Virus record (IMG/VR): IMGVR_UViG_3300042465_003411
Location: 1 to 34,580 of that record
Source of the DNA: a virus
Strand: one strand, 5' to 3'
Length of the DNA: 34,580 nucleotides
The notes under the pieces are model-generated. The model searched no databases. It was not told the origin of the DNA and saw nothing but the letters and a program-made list of their open reading frames with translations. The position numbers and the translations under genes were made by a program. Of this stretch, positions 1-7,369 are shown one piece after another (within the stretch, counting starts at the first letter, position 1; each line of letters starts with the position of its first letter).

Positions 1-370
1 TGATTCCTGAATTAATTAATGCATTCAGGATATTACCGGATGGTGTTGGGAGGATTTCAATTTTACCCATGATATGATCACCATTCCACCAAATGTCTTT
101 GATGTTATGACATACATTCTTAAGGTTGATAATTGTAGAATCTGGGTGATCTAATTCACCAACGGCTCTATTCTCTTTAACTGACTCCATGTACTTATTC
201 ATTTCTCTATCCCAGATTTTTCTGCTATAATATCTTCCATTGCCGTTCTTTACTTCAGCAGTAGCTAAGATACCCTCTACTAAAGGTAGTCCACTAGCAC
301 CTTTTCCTTCAGATAAACTTAAAGGTTTTGGTGTGAATGAGATAGTTTCAATAAGTAGGTTTTTAGTCAT
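1..370 (-). CDS. 21: Prohead core protease, gp21-like (partial, 3' end outside window)
   Basis: This open frame starts with ATG at 370 and runs off the low-coordinate edge, giving 123 codons. The translation contains NGNGRYYSRKIW, then NRAVGELDHPDS, then IWWNGDHIMGKIEILPTPSG. This order is characteristic of the T4 gp21 prohead protease family (serine protease, Ser/His/Glu triad). The His in GELDHPD is the likely catalytic histidine; the catalytic serine would lie beyond the edge. The enzyme cleaves core and capsid proteins after Glu in (L/I)xE|(A/G/S). A self-processing-like site, L19-S20-E21|G22, is present near its own N-terminus, as expected for a zymogen. It lies 2 nt after the 330-residue protein gene. 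In T4 order the scaffold gp22 and major capsid gp23 would follow, outside this window. Identity is confident from motif order; only the N-terminal part is seen. Confidence 0.9.
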   Translation of the reverse strand, partial: MTKNLLIETISFTPKPLSLSEGKGASGLPLVEGILATAEVKNGNGRYYSRKIWDREMNKYMESVKENRAVGELDHPDSTIINLKNVCHNIKDIWWNGDHIMGKIEILPTPSGNILNALINSGI

Positions 371-372
371 TA

Positions 373-1365
373 TTAATACCCTCTTTGTTTCAATACACTC
401 TTCATTGCTTCTTGCCAAACAGGAGCTGTACCCACAGCTTCATCAATGATCTCTTCACCGCCTGCTGCTTTTGGTCTTACAGTATCGCCAGAAATTCTTT
501 TTGCTGCTTTAGCTTTTTGAGCTTCATACATTTTTTTTCTTTTTTCTAAAAGAGCAATATCTTTTTTGATTTCACTAATTGCTTTTTTATCAACTACATC
601 CTTCATATCGTCACTTTCGGTCATAGTTAATCTATTTTTTAATTCTTCGATTTTCTCTTGAATTTTACTAGCCTTATATTCGTATGCAGCAACTTCACCT
701 AGTTTTTCAATTTCTTTTAGGTGCTTTTCAATTGCTCTCTTTTTAGCTTCTGAAAGTGTTTCTTTATTTGTCATGTTGTCTTTTGCTTCGTTTAATTTAA
801 CAGGTTCCATTCCTGAGGATTTGTACTTACCTGTTACTTCTTTTGTTGGACCTAAACCGGGAGCATCCTGAGTATATCCGATGCCTTTAATGCCAAATGC
901 TCCATCTTTAATGTAGTATAATGGATCTTTTTCAAGGTTCTTAAATACGATCTTCTTAAGTTCGTCTTCTGTTTTATCTGCATTTTTAGGATCTTTCATC
1001 TCAACATAATACCCTGATAAGAGTTCATTGGTAGAGATGTTATTATTATTCTTTTTATCTTCGTAATCGTATCCAGTGGTTTCTTTCTCTACTACCGACT
1101 TATCCGTATCTTTTAAAGCAGCTTTAACTGCTTCTGTATTTTCACTAAAGATTTTGAACCAGTTTGGTTCTCCTTCTTTTTGAATTAATACTCCGGTCAT
1201 GCTTTCTGATATAATTCCTCTTTCAGTAAGGTTGTGTATTGATTGATCAAATGTAAGTGCGCCTGTCACTACATTAGGGAATAGGGTTCTAGCTTCCTTT
1301 ATAAAAAGTTCTCTGTTACCTTTACCTTCTTTAATTAAATTATATTTGTCTTGTAGGCTTTTCAT
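373..1365 (-). CDS. Putative prohead core/scaffold-type protein, 330 aa
   Basis: I recognise this as a conserved unnamed phage head-module protein, not by a catalytic domain. It is Lys/Glu-rich with long predicted helices (about residues 185-290, probably coiled coil), typical of assembly-core proteins. It carries candidate gp21 sites at I11-K-E13|G, I22-K-E24|A, I52-S-E54|S, L191-N-E193|A, L204-S-E206|A and I307-D-E309|A. These would shred it to peptides as happens to T4 core proteins. It lies immediately upstream of the protease gene and downstream of the portal, the slot occupied by the core proteins gp67 and gp68 in T4. The core role is inferred from position, composition and sites. The start is ATG at 1365, preceded by a TATTTATA element. 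Confidence 0.65.
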   Translation of the reverse strand: MKSLQDKYNLIKEGKGNRELFIKEARTLFPNVVTGALTFDQSIHNLTERGIISESMTGVLIQKEGEPNWFKIFSENTEAVKAALKDTDKSVVEKETTGYDYEDKKNNNNISTNELLSGYYVEMKDPKNADKTEDELKKIVFKNLEKDPLYYIKDGAFGIKGIGYTQDAPGLGPTKEVTGKYKSSGMEPVKLNEAKDNMTNKETLSEAKKRAIEKHLKEIEKLGEVAAYEYKASKIQEKIEELKNRLTMTESDDMKDVVDKKAISEIKKDIALLEKRKKMYEAQKAKAAKRISGDTVRPKAAGGEEIIDEAVGTAPVWQEAMKSVLKQRGY

Positions 1366-1369
1366 ATGT

Positions 1370-1377
1370 TATAAATA
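1370..1377 (-). promoter_or_regulatory. Intergenic TATTTATA element before the 330-aa core-like gene
   Basis: The coding strand reads TATTTATA, ending 4 nt before the ATG at 1365, in the 20-nt gap after the 73-residue gene. It is one of eight such elements. It may be a promoter -10-like box or a translation-initiation element. The reverse complement is the T4 late-promoter octamer, but that would point against the genes. Confidence 0.4.
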
Positions 1378-1385
1378 GGGGTTGT

Positions 1386-1607
1386 TTATTTCCAAAGATC
1401 TTTATACACCATGCCTTTTGCTGCCTTACGGGTCTTAGCTTTATCTACAAGCTTCCATCCCATCTTTAGGTAGTAGTTTCGGGAAGTACCTTTTGCATTT
1501 TTGTTTGGATTAAAAGCATAAGGAGTGTTATAAGCACCTGCTGCACCGGAGGTTGATTCCTCTTCTAGCAATTCTCTAAGTTGGTGCTTAAATTGATTCC
1601 GGGTCAT
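1386..1607 (-). CDS. Small conserved head-module protein, 73 aa
   Basis: This is a small basic protein between portal-proximal genes and the core/protease genes. The N-terminal 17 residues form a Leu/Glu helix (LRELLEEE) resembling a capsid-targeting sequence. They are followed by a Gly/Ala linker, a GAYNTPYAF patch and a Lys/Arg-rich C-terminus. I know no named function. Its position matches the small core proteins between genes 20 and 21 of T4, so a prohead-core or head-internal role is inferred. It starts with ATG two bases after the stop of the 277-residue gene, so translation is probably coupled. A clean site of the type LxE|A/G is not present: the nearest is L14-E-E16|E or E17|S18. Confidence 0.6.
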   Translation of the reverse strand: MTRNQFKHQLRELLEEESTSGAAGAYNTPYAFNPNKNAKGTSRNYYLKMGWKLVDKAKTRKAAKGMVYKDLWK

Positions 1608-1609
1608 GG

Positions 1610-2443
1610 TTATAGTTCATTTACCAATTCATAATACTGTAGTAAATCAATGATAGAGTCATTAGATACTTTCTCAGTTTTAGTTATTGGTTTAATATAT
1701 TTTAAGACTTCTACAAGTTTGATTTGCATTACTTTGTCTGATGTCCTTTTAATTTTTGTTTTTAAAGTATCTCGTACTTCTGTAATTTTTGTATTATAAT
1801 ACTCTTTTAATTTGTCTGTATTATCAATCGAATTTATAACCTCTCTCAGGACTTCCTTCTGCTGGGTGCTTAAGTGATCGTACTTATCGTTAAATTTATC
1901 TAAAAGTAATCTATAGGTTAAGACTCTTAAGTCTTTACTATACCCTCTATATTCTTCTAGTAACGTATCAACTGGTGCTATAACTGGTAACTTAGTTAAA
2001 TGCTCAAGGATTGTAATTTTATTACTGATTGTTATTTCTGGTGTTACTTTTTCTGATGTTTGATTTTCAATCAAGTTATTTAATGCTGCAAAAATCTTAT
2101 AATTAGTTACTTGAACTCTGAAGAATTTTTCAACACTGTAATTATCGCGAATTTCTTTTACTAGATTGTACTTTTGCTTTCTGATTTCAGATCTTTTTAA
2201 CTTAGAAGAGGTTTCAACTAGTGTGTTAATTACCATCTCAGCTTTAGATTCTGTAAGGTTCTTATAGGCAGTTAATTGCTCATATAATTTATACTCTTTT
2301 CCTAGTTCTGTGTTAACAAAGTACTTTTTAAGAATATTGATAGCAACAGAATTTTTACCTTCTAACGTATCAGAGGTGATCTGTCTTACTAGAAGTTCAA
2401 AAAGAAGTCCTGTATTTCTAAATTTCGAGTGCTTGATTTGCAT
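1610..2443 (-). CDS. Conserved head-module protein after portal, 277 aa
   Basis: This is a mainly helical, charged protein beginning MQIKHSKFRNTGLLFELLVR, an N-terminus I recognise as common to the gene after the portal in many T4-like and uncultured marine phages. No catalytic motif or membrane segment is visible. The ATG at 2443 is preferred over the in-frame TTG one codon upstream at 2446. Gene position, just downstream of the gp20 portal and upstream of gp21, suggests an assembly-core or portal-associated role; that is inference. The composition (Lys, Glu, Leu, Ile, Thr) fits an elongated helical protein. An upstream 34-nt gap carries one of the TATTTATA elements. Confidence 0.65.
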   Translation of the reverse strand: MQIKHSKFRNTGLLFELLVRQITSDTLEGKNSVAINILKKYFVNTELGKEYKLYEQLTAYKNLTESKAEMVINTLVETSSKLKRSEIRKQKYNLVKEIRDNYSVEKFFRVQVTNYKIFAALNNLIENQTSEKVTPEITISNKITILEHLTKLPVIAPVDTLLEEYRGYSKDLRVLTYRLLLDKFNDKYDHLSTQQKEVLREVINSIDNTDKLKEYYNTKITEVRDTLKTKIKRTSDKVMQIKLVEVLKYIKPITKTEKVSNDSIIDLLQYYELVNEL

Positions 2444-2458
2444 CAATGTATAATTTTT

Positions 2459-2466
2459 TATAAATA
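2459..2466 (-). promoter_or_regulatory. Intergenic TATTTATA element before the 277-aa gene
   Basis: TATTTATA on the coding strand lies 15 nt before the ATG at 2443 and about 11 nt after the portal stop codon. It is continued by an A-rich tract. It belongs to the same recurrent set as the elements at 1370, 4387, 9754, 14161, 19062, 23897 and 33166. Confidence 0.4.
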
Positions 2467-2477
2467 TGTGTTAAATG

Positions 2478-4367
2478 TTATTCCCTAATTTGATTTTCGT
2501 CTAGTAAACTGTTTGCTTTTCTTTCTGATTCAAAGATCATCTTTTTCTTAGAAGGAATTTCCTCTAATACTTTTGTATATTTTGAGAATTGTCTCTTAGT
2601 TGCTTCCATTGCATACGGTGAAGTTTTATCTCTACCGTATCCTTCTTGATCATCTACTTTGTTAGCTTGTCTACCTAGTCTATCCATTCCTAAAGGATCT
2701 TCAGTACCGTTAATGAACGAGGCTTTCTCTTGAGGACGGCCCATTTCTGGTTCATCTTCGTTGTATCCATCAGGTACGCTACCTGGTCTTGTGTAGACTC
2801 TTCCTTTTCCATATGCTGTTGCGATATCGTGAGGAGTTCCATAAGTCTCTCCAGATTCTAAAGGATCGTTTCCTTCGTTTTCAATTTGAGATAATCTAAA
2901 TTTACGTTTAGCATCTTCTCTGATGAGGTCTCTCATTTCCTCGTATTGGTCTTGACTTAAGTGGAAGATATTATCATAAATCCAGTCAGTGGAAATCAAT
3001 TGTGAATCTACCATTTGAGCTGCAAGATCCATTTTCTCCTTCAATAACGCTACTCTTTCCTGATCATAGATGATTGAAGGAGTGGTTAATGATAATTCAA
3101 AGTTAGTTAATTCCTCGTCTCTGTATCCCTGGATGTATAAATGCACAAATGCTATTTTATATAACTCAGAAACCATGATTCTTTGTATTTTTTCTACAGT
3201 TCTACCAAAGCGAATATCTTCTGCAGCTAATGTAGCCTTACCTTGTAGTTTTTCATCGTACCCAAGAAATGCTTTAGGTACTCTTAATGCTGCAAATAAC
3301 TTGTCTCTTAAGTAATTTACGTCAGTAATACCATCATACTGTAATCCTCCTAGGGTTTCAATCTTAGTTGAGGTATCATTTCCTCTCATAGGGATATAAA
3401 AATCCTCCATAAGGTTCTGCATGTTGTATTTTAGGTTATATTCACCTGTTTGTTGGTCAATGTAAGGAGTTCTCTTCATTTTAGAGATTGCTTTTTGCAT
3501 AAATCCTTCAACTTCATTAGGTGGAATACCTCCAACGTTCATATAAAAAATTCTCTTCTCAGGAGCTCTTACAATTCTATGAACTAACATTGCATCTTCC
3601 ATTAAAGTATACTGCTTAAATAATTTTCTAGCAGGTTCTATATAAGAACGACCATAGGGTAGGAAGTTTACATCTGTTAATAAACGGAAATGTGCTACTT
3701 CGTAGTTGTCGAAGTAAATAGATTTGGCATCGTGCTGATTAGGAGTTTTAAAGTATCCATAAGTATCAGCGGCCAACCCGTCAGGGTCATAACGGAATCT
3801 AACAGCAGTTGGATTTTCTGTATCATAGTGTTCTTGTCTCTCTATATTAAATGCAGCGAATGGAATTACGTTATAAACACCGTATTTCTCTGAAGCTTCT
3901 AGTTTCAAAAAGAAATCACCGTATTTACACATATTTCTAATCCACCAACTCAAATTAAATTCGATATTTAATACATCATAGTATAGATTATATAGTATCT
4001 TCTGTATATTCTCGTCGTTTGACCTGATGTGAAGTACTTCTCCCATATCATTCTTAAGAGTTGATTCTTCTGATAAGATATCTAGGGCTGAAGCAATGAT
4101 TGCATCGGTGTCCATAGCGTCATATTCAGAATATAACTGGGTTCTTAAGGTTTGATAGTTAAAAGAAGATTGATAACCGTATAAGGAAGTAGGTGAAGTT
4201 GTGTAAATTCTATTATATCTTGCTACTAAAGAGTTATTCTCTAGTTCTCCAGACATTTGAATTTGATTTGTATCGGCAACTTTTAGTTGATCACCTCCAA
4301 CATTCCTTATTATTACGTCTGTTGAGAATAATCTACGTAGTCTCGAAAATACACTAGTGTCTGCCAT
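2478..4367 (-). CDS. 20: Portal vertex protein, gp20-like, 629 aa
   Basis: The dodecameric portal forms the DNA channel at the head-tail vertex, nucleates prohead assembly and docks the terminase. Family hallmarks are seen in order: the CKYGDFFLKLE region near residue 147, RAPEKRIFYMNVGGIPPNEV near 268, EDFYIPMRGNDTSTKIETLG near 321, and RDKLFAALRVPKAFLGYDE near 354. These correspond to conserved blocks of T4 gp20. The length of 629 residues exceeds T4 gp20 (524) mainly because of a polar, Gly/Pro/Asp-rich C-terminal tail after about residue 490. It lies directly downstream of the large terminase, the order seen in T4. The ATG at 4367 is preceded by a 28-nt gap with a TATTTATA element. Confidence 0.95.
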   Translation of the reverse strand: MADTSVFSRLRRLFSTDVIIRNVGGDQLKVADTNQIQMSGELENNSLVARYNRIYTTSPTSLYGYQSSFNYQTLRTQLYSEYDAMDTDAIIASALDILSEESTLKNDMGEVLHIRSNDENIQKILYNLYYDVLNIEFNLSWWIRNMCKYGDFFLKLEASEKYGVYNVIPFAAFNIERQEHYDTENPTAVRFRYDPDGLAADTYGYFKTPNQHDAKSIYFDNYEVAHFRLLTDVNFLPYGRSYIEPARKLFKQYTLMEDAMLVHRIVRAPEKRIFYMNVGGIPPNEVEGFMQKAISKMKRTPYIDQQTGEYNLKYNMQNLMEDFYIPMRGNDTSTKIETLGGLQYDGITDVNYLRDKLFAALRVPKAFLGYDEKLQGKATLAAEDIRFGRTVEKIQRIMVSELYKIAFVHLYIQGYRDEELTNFELSLTTPSIIYDQERVALLKEKMDLAAQMVDSQLISTDWIYDNIFHLSQDQYEEMRDLIREDAKRKFRLSQIENEGNDPLESGETYGTPHDIATAYGKGRVYTRPGSVPDGYNEDEPEMGRPQEKASFINGTEDPLGMDRLGRQANKVDDQEGYGRDKTSPYAMEATKRQFSKYTKVLEEIPSKKKMIFESERKANSLLDENQIRE

Positions 4368-4386
4368 TGTTAGTAATCAATATAAG

Positions 4387-4394
4387 TATAAATA
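4387..4394 (-). promoter_or_regulatory. Intergenic TATTTATA element before portal gene
   Basis: The coding-strand octamer starts 1 nt after the terminase stop codon and ends 19 nt before the portal ATG. It is followed by further TA-rich sequence. Function is inferred only from recurrence at eight gene junctions. Confidence 0.4.
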
Positions 4395-4395
4395 G

Positions 4396-5970
4396 TTAAT
4401 AAATCCAGCTTATATCTTCTTTTCCTCCTTTTCCATTATCTATCTCATAAGGATTTTTAACGTTTGATGGAAGATAAGCAGCTTGATAAGTTGGTTTTGA
4501 TGTTGTAATGTTGTTTAGGATATTGCGAGTCAGGTCCATTCCCTGTTGTCTAAATTTCAAAGCAGTGTCTCTGATGTACATTCCTATACCGAAAGACATT
4601 ACTAAGTCATCATTATAGCCATGTTGTGCTTCTGCTCTACCATTCTTCCATATAAACACTTTCATCTCTTCAAGTAATCGTTTTGATTGAATGGTTACTG
4701 CTTTTTCATTAACATATTCTTGGAATTTACCTACTATAATAGGTCTTGTTCTTTGGTTTGTTGAAAATCCAGCTACTAGACTTGAGTTTGGATCGTATTG
4801 ATCGAAGTATGTTTCTGCGGTTATATTACCATTTCTTGGTGAATAGTACAAATTAGCATATCCTCTATCGATGACAGTCTGAATGGTTGACCATCCTATA
4901 GATGCATTCTCTATTACTAGTAAAGCGTCGTTATATTCACTTGCAATTCCTACAAGTAGATGTCCAAATTCCTTAGTTCCGAGCTGTCCTTTGTATTCCC
5001 CTACCTGTACATTGTTCTCGATATCCAGAATATGGAAGGCTGAGTGATCTTTTCCATCACCCCTTGCTACGTCTGCTACTACCATATAGGATCTTGAATA
5101 GTCAACCGGTTCCCAGATCCATAAATTCTGATCTGCACCGCGTCTTTCCATAGGTTCCCTAATGTAGGTCTGTTGGTAGAACTCTAAATACTCTCCGTAA
5201 AAGACTGTATCTCCAGAAGTAGAAAAATCAGTATCACATTCCTGTGCTGCAAGTCTTGGATCTCCTAAAAGTTCGTCTTGTCTATCTCTCCAGACTTGAT
5301 CTCTTTCCGGATGTACAAACCAAGGTAGTTTAATTGGTAAGAAATCATTCTCTCTAGCCTCAGCTCTTACCCAGGTTTGATGAAACCAGTTACCAGTTCC
5401 GTTTGGAGTTGATAGAACAATTGCACCACCCCCGGTTGCTAACGTTTGCTGTGCTGCTCCCCACGTCTCTGCAATGTTATCAATGAATGCAGCCTCGTCA
5501 ACCAACAGTAATGATACAGCTTCTGAACGAGCAGAGTCTGAATTTGATGATTTAGCTTGTATTTTTGACCCATTTGTTAGTCTTAGAGATAATTTATTAT
5601 GTTCTACCGACGGTACTGTTAACCAAGAAGGTAGATTTTCGTACATAAACTGTACTTTTGTTACTAGATTTCGTGCAGTTGCTTGGGTTGTTGCAAGAGT
5701 TAGTATGTTTTTATCTTTGTGAAAAAGCATTAACCATAGTGCGTATCCTGCTCCTAAGGTGGAAATACCTAACTGTCTTGACTTTAAAATGATGGAATAA
5801 GGGTTATCTTGGAAATGTTTTAGTACTTTTTCCTGGAAAGGGTATAAATGGAATAGGATTCTGCCTCTTTGTGGGTGCTGAATGTAGCAATATTTTTTCA
5901 TAAAATGTATCGGATCAACGACACACTTCACATACTCCTGCCTTATTATTGCTTTTAAATCTTGACTCAT
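4396..5970 (-). CDS. 17: Terminase large subunit, gp17-like, 524 aa
   Basis: This is the ATP-driven DNA packaging motor with a C-terminal headful nuclease. The ATPase domain shows a Walker A-type loop SRQLGIST at residues 64-71, a Walker B LLLVDEA at 154-160 with catalytic E159, and a coupling motif STPNG at 187-191. The RNase H-like nuclease domain shows D300 (VVADVARG), E354 (LLVIENASIG) and D454/D455 (GYNDDL). The Walker A loop lacks the usual lysine before S/T; Lys63 or Arg65 probably substitutes, as in other terminases with displaced basic residues, so I do not regard it as broken. It is shorter than T4 gp17 (610). It starts 2 nt after the stop of the membrane protein upstream and precedes the portal gene. 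Confidence 0.95.
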   Translation of the reverse strand: MSQDLKAIIRQEYVKCVVDPIHFMKKYCYIQHPQRGRILFHLYPFQEKVLKHFQDNPYSIILKSRQLGISTLGAGYALWLMLFHKDKNILTLATTQATARNLVTKVQFMYENLPSWLTVPSVEHNKLSLRLTNGSKIQAKSSNSDSARSEAVSLLLVDEAAFIDNIAETWGAAQQTLATGGGAIVLSTPNGTGNWFHQTWVRAEARENDFLPIKLPWFVHPERDQVWRDRQDELLGDPRLAAQECDTDFSTSGDTVFYGEYLEFYQQTYIREPMERRGADQNLWIWEPVDYSRSYMVVADVARGDGKDHSAFHILDIENNVQVGEYKGQLGTKEFGHLLVGIASEYNDALLVIENASIGWSTIQTVIDRGYANLYYSPRNGNITAETYFDQYDPNSSLVAGFSTNQRTRPIIVGKFQEYVNEKAVTIQSKRLLEEMKVFIWKNGRAEAQHGYNDDLVMSFGIGMYIRDTALKFRQQGMDLTRNILNNITTSKPTYQAAYLPSNVKNPYEIDNGKGGKEDISWIY

Positions 5971-5972
5971 AA

Positions 5973-6371
5973 TTAATACAAAATGCCTGCTAAAAGGATA
6001 ATACTAGAAACTCCATATGCAATGTATTTCTGTATTTTCTGAGATAGGTATGCTTTTTTGTATTCTTTAATAATAGAGTCTTTATTGGTTATAATACCCT
6101 TATAGTTATTTTCATTTTTAACATAAGTTGCTATCGTACTATCTTTAAAAGATATAATAGTATCTTTATGTAGAATAACCTGCTGTAGGACTGTTATTGA
6201 ATCTCTAGCAAAACCTAACTGCTTTCCGCAGTATGTTCTTTCTTCTTTAATGATTAATGCTTTCCTTAGTGTAGTACAAGGTACACAGCAAGTATCAATC
6301 GAAGCTTTCTGTGAATAGGCCGGTGACGTCATTATTAGACATAGCACCAATACGCTTAATATCTTCTTCAT
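5973..6371 (-). CDS. Secreted, C-terminally anchored protein; putative spanin/lysis partner, 132 aa
   Basis: A signal peptide is clear at residues 1-20 (MKKILSVLVLCLIMTSPAYS, cleaved before Gln). The mature region has a Cys cluster (TCCVPC) and a long heptad-like helix with repeated K/D-S-I-I patterns. It ends in a hydrophobic segment (about residues 115-132) that could span a membrane. The gene overlaps the preceding membrane protein gene by 77 nt in another frame, an arrangement typical of phage spanin (Rz/Rz1) pairs that fuse inner and outer membranes at lysis. No lipobox is seen, so it is not a classical Rz1 outer-membrane lipoprotein. The C-terminal anchor is also unlike Rz1. A lysis accessory role is therefore a reasoned guess; a holin-like or envelope-modifying role is possible. 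Confidence 0.6.
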   Translation of the reverse strand: MKKILSVLVLCLIMTSPAYSQKASIDTCCVPCTTLRKALIIKEERTYCGKQLGFARDSITVLQQVILHKDTIISFKDSTIATYVKNENNYKGIITNKDSIIKEYKKAYLSQKIQKYIAYGVSSIILLAGILY

Positions 6372-6642
6372 GTTGTTTGTGTTCTTTAGCAGCTAAAGCT
6401 GCAGTGTTTCCTAATTTTGCTGTTAATACTTTAATTTTGTTTTGCTGAATAGTGTTCAGGGAATCGAATTTTGCAATCTCCTTATTGTTAATAAGAATAG
6501 CATTGTTTAGCGAATCGATTGTTCTTTGGTATCCTTCAACGTTTGGTAATTCTGTTATATCCTTAACATGTAAGGAATATACTACAGCACCACCTAGAAT
6601 AACCAACAAAACTACGATTACATTCTTTATGTTGTCTTTCAT
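6295..6642 (-). CDS. N-anchored coiled-coil membrane protein; putative i-spanin, 115 aa
   Basis: One N-terminal transmembrane helix is visible (about residues 8-24, NVIVVLLVILGGAVVYSL). After it comes a predicted periplasmic coiled coil (about residues 40-95) rich in Asn, Gln, Lys and Leu. This topology matches inner-membrane spanins of the Rz type, which link to an outer-membrane partner. The start codon overlaps the stop of the cupin gene (ATGA). The 3' end overlaps the start of the signal-peptide protein gene by 77 nt in a different frame. Placement next to terminase is compatible with a late lysis module, but no endolysin is in the window. The assignment rests on topology and overlap only. 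Confidence 0.6.
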   Translation of the reverse strand: MKDNIKNVIVVLLVILGGAVVYSLHVKDITELPNVEGYQRTIDSLNNAILINNKEIAKFDSLNTIQQNKIKVLTAKLGNTAALAAKEHKQHEEDIKRIGAMSNNDVTGLFTESFD

Positions 6643-6911
6643 GATTTATGTATCTTTAATAATAAAACTCCTTCACCTTTTACAACCCGGTGCCAGTCGT
6701 GTCTTAATATAAATATAGATGTGTTTGGTTCTAAATCAAAAGGAAGTCCGTCATCAAATTGAAAACCCCATCCTTTGCCGCATTCTAGAACTTCTACCAT
6801 CCGGTCTTCATTATCTCTATGCCACATTAAGTGTATCGGATCTATATTGGATCCAAATTCTCTTATGGTATATTCATCAGTAATTTCTAAATCTTTGTAT
6901 GGTTTCTCCAT
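6639..6911 (-). CDS. Cupin-fold protein, 90 aa
   Basis: This is a single small beta-barrel (cupin) domain. The pattern IHLMWHRDNEDRMVEVLECG, then GWGFQFDD, then LRHDWHRVVKGEG follows the two cupin motifs. Candidate metal ligands are His in MWHRD, Glu in VEVLE and His in DWHRV. Similar short cupins occur in T4-like marine phages. Their substrate is unknown, and the glycan or small-molecule role often suggested for cupins is not shown here. I chose the ATG at 6911; an in-frame TTG at 6944 would overlap the upstream gene by 58 nt instead of 25 and adds nothing domain-like. The stop codon is coupled to the next start by ATGA. Confidence 0.75.
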   Translation of the reverse strand: MEKPYKDLEITDEYTIREFGSNIDPIHLMWHRDNEDRMVEVLECGKGWGFQFDDGLPFDLEPNTSIFILRHDWHRVVKGEGVLLLKIHKS

Positions 6912-7369
6912 GTTACAACTTCGTCTAATTGCTGCTTTGTCCAATAACTATAGTAATCTGTTAATTTAAGACTATTTGACTTAGAAGTCAAGTCTGCTAG
7001 GTCTTGAACTATCCATAAATAACAGTCCGGGAATGTAGTTGTTACTCCGTTAATTGTAAAAGGATTCCTTGGGTCATTATCTAAAACTACTTTATTATGT
7101 GATATGAAAATTTCATTAAGACTTTTACTTTTAATTTCTAGAGTTTCAATATCATAATTTTCATAAGTCGGTAAATAATAAATACAGACTTTATAAGTTA
7201 CTATATCTGCATTAGTTACTTCATTTTCTATACTATCGAGGTTTGTTTCCTGAATAGTGTATTCTTTATTATTAATAGCTGCTCTAGCAAAAGGGCAGAT
7301 AGGTTTATTATTTAATTCTTGTTTTGGTGTAGTTAGATGGTTAAACCATTTATCGAGATTTGCCAGCAT
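6887..7369 (-). CDS. Conserved hypothetical protein, 160 aa
   Basis: I recognise the N-terminal pattern LDKWFNHLTTPKQELNNKPICPFA as recurring in uncultured marine phages, but no function is attached to it. The CPFA element plus a later single Cys may suggest a redox or metal site, though only three or so cysteines are present. The C-terminal half contains DPRNPFTINGVTTTFPDCY and an aromatic-rich end. There is no signal peptide or membrane helix. Its start overlaps the end of the Cys-rich 144-residue gene by 20 nt and its end overlaps the cupin gene by 25 nt, so it sits in a tightly coupled group of small late genes. Confidence 0.6.
   Translation of the reverse strand: MLANLDKWFNHLTTPKQELNNKPICPFARAAINNKEYTIQETNLDSIENEVTNADIVTYKVCIYYLPTYENYDIETLEIKSKSLNEIFISHNKVVLDNDPRNPFTINGVTTTFPDCYLWIVQDLADLTSKSNSLKLTDYYSYWTKQQLDEVVTWRNHTKI

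Noticed and set aside
240-449. 69-codon plus-strand frame
   Set aside because: It is antisense to the start of the gp21-like protease and the end of the 330-residue gene; the minus-strand protease translation is far more convincing.
1370-1377. T4-type late promoter TATAAATA on the plus strand
   Set aside because: Read as TATAAATA it would drive transcription away from every gene in the window, so a canonical T4 late promoter is not a good explanation for the element as oriented.
4396-5970. Terminase Walker A loop lacking the usual lysine (SRQLGIST)
   Set aside because: Deviant loops with a displaced Lys or Arg are known in large terminases and all other catalytic motifs are intact, so I do not call the gene defective.
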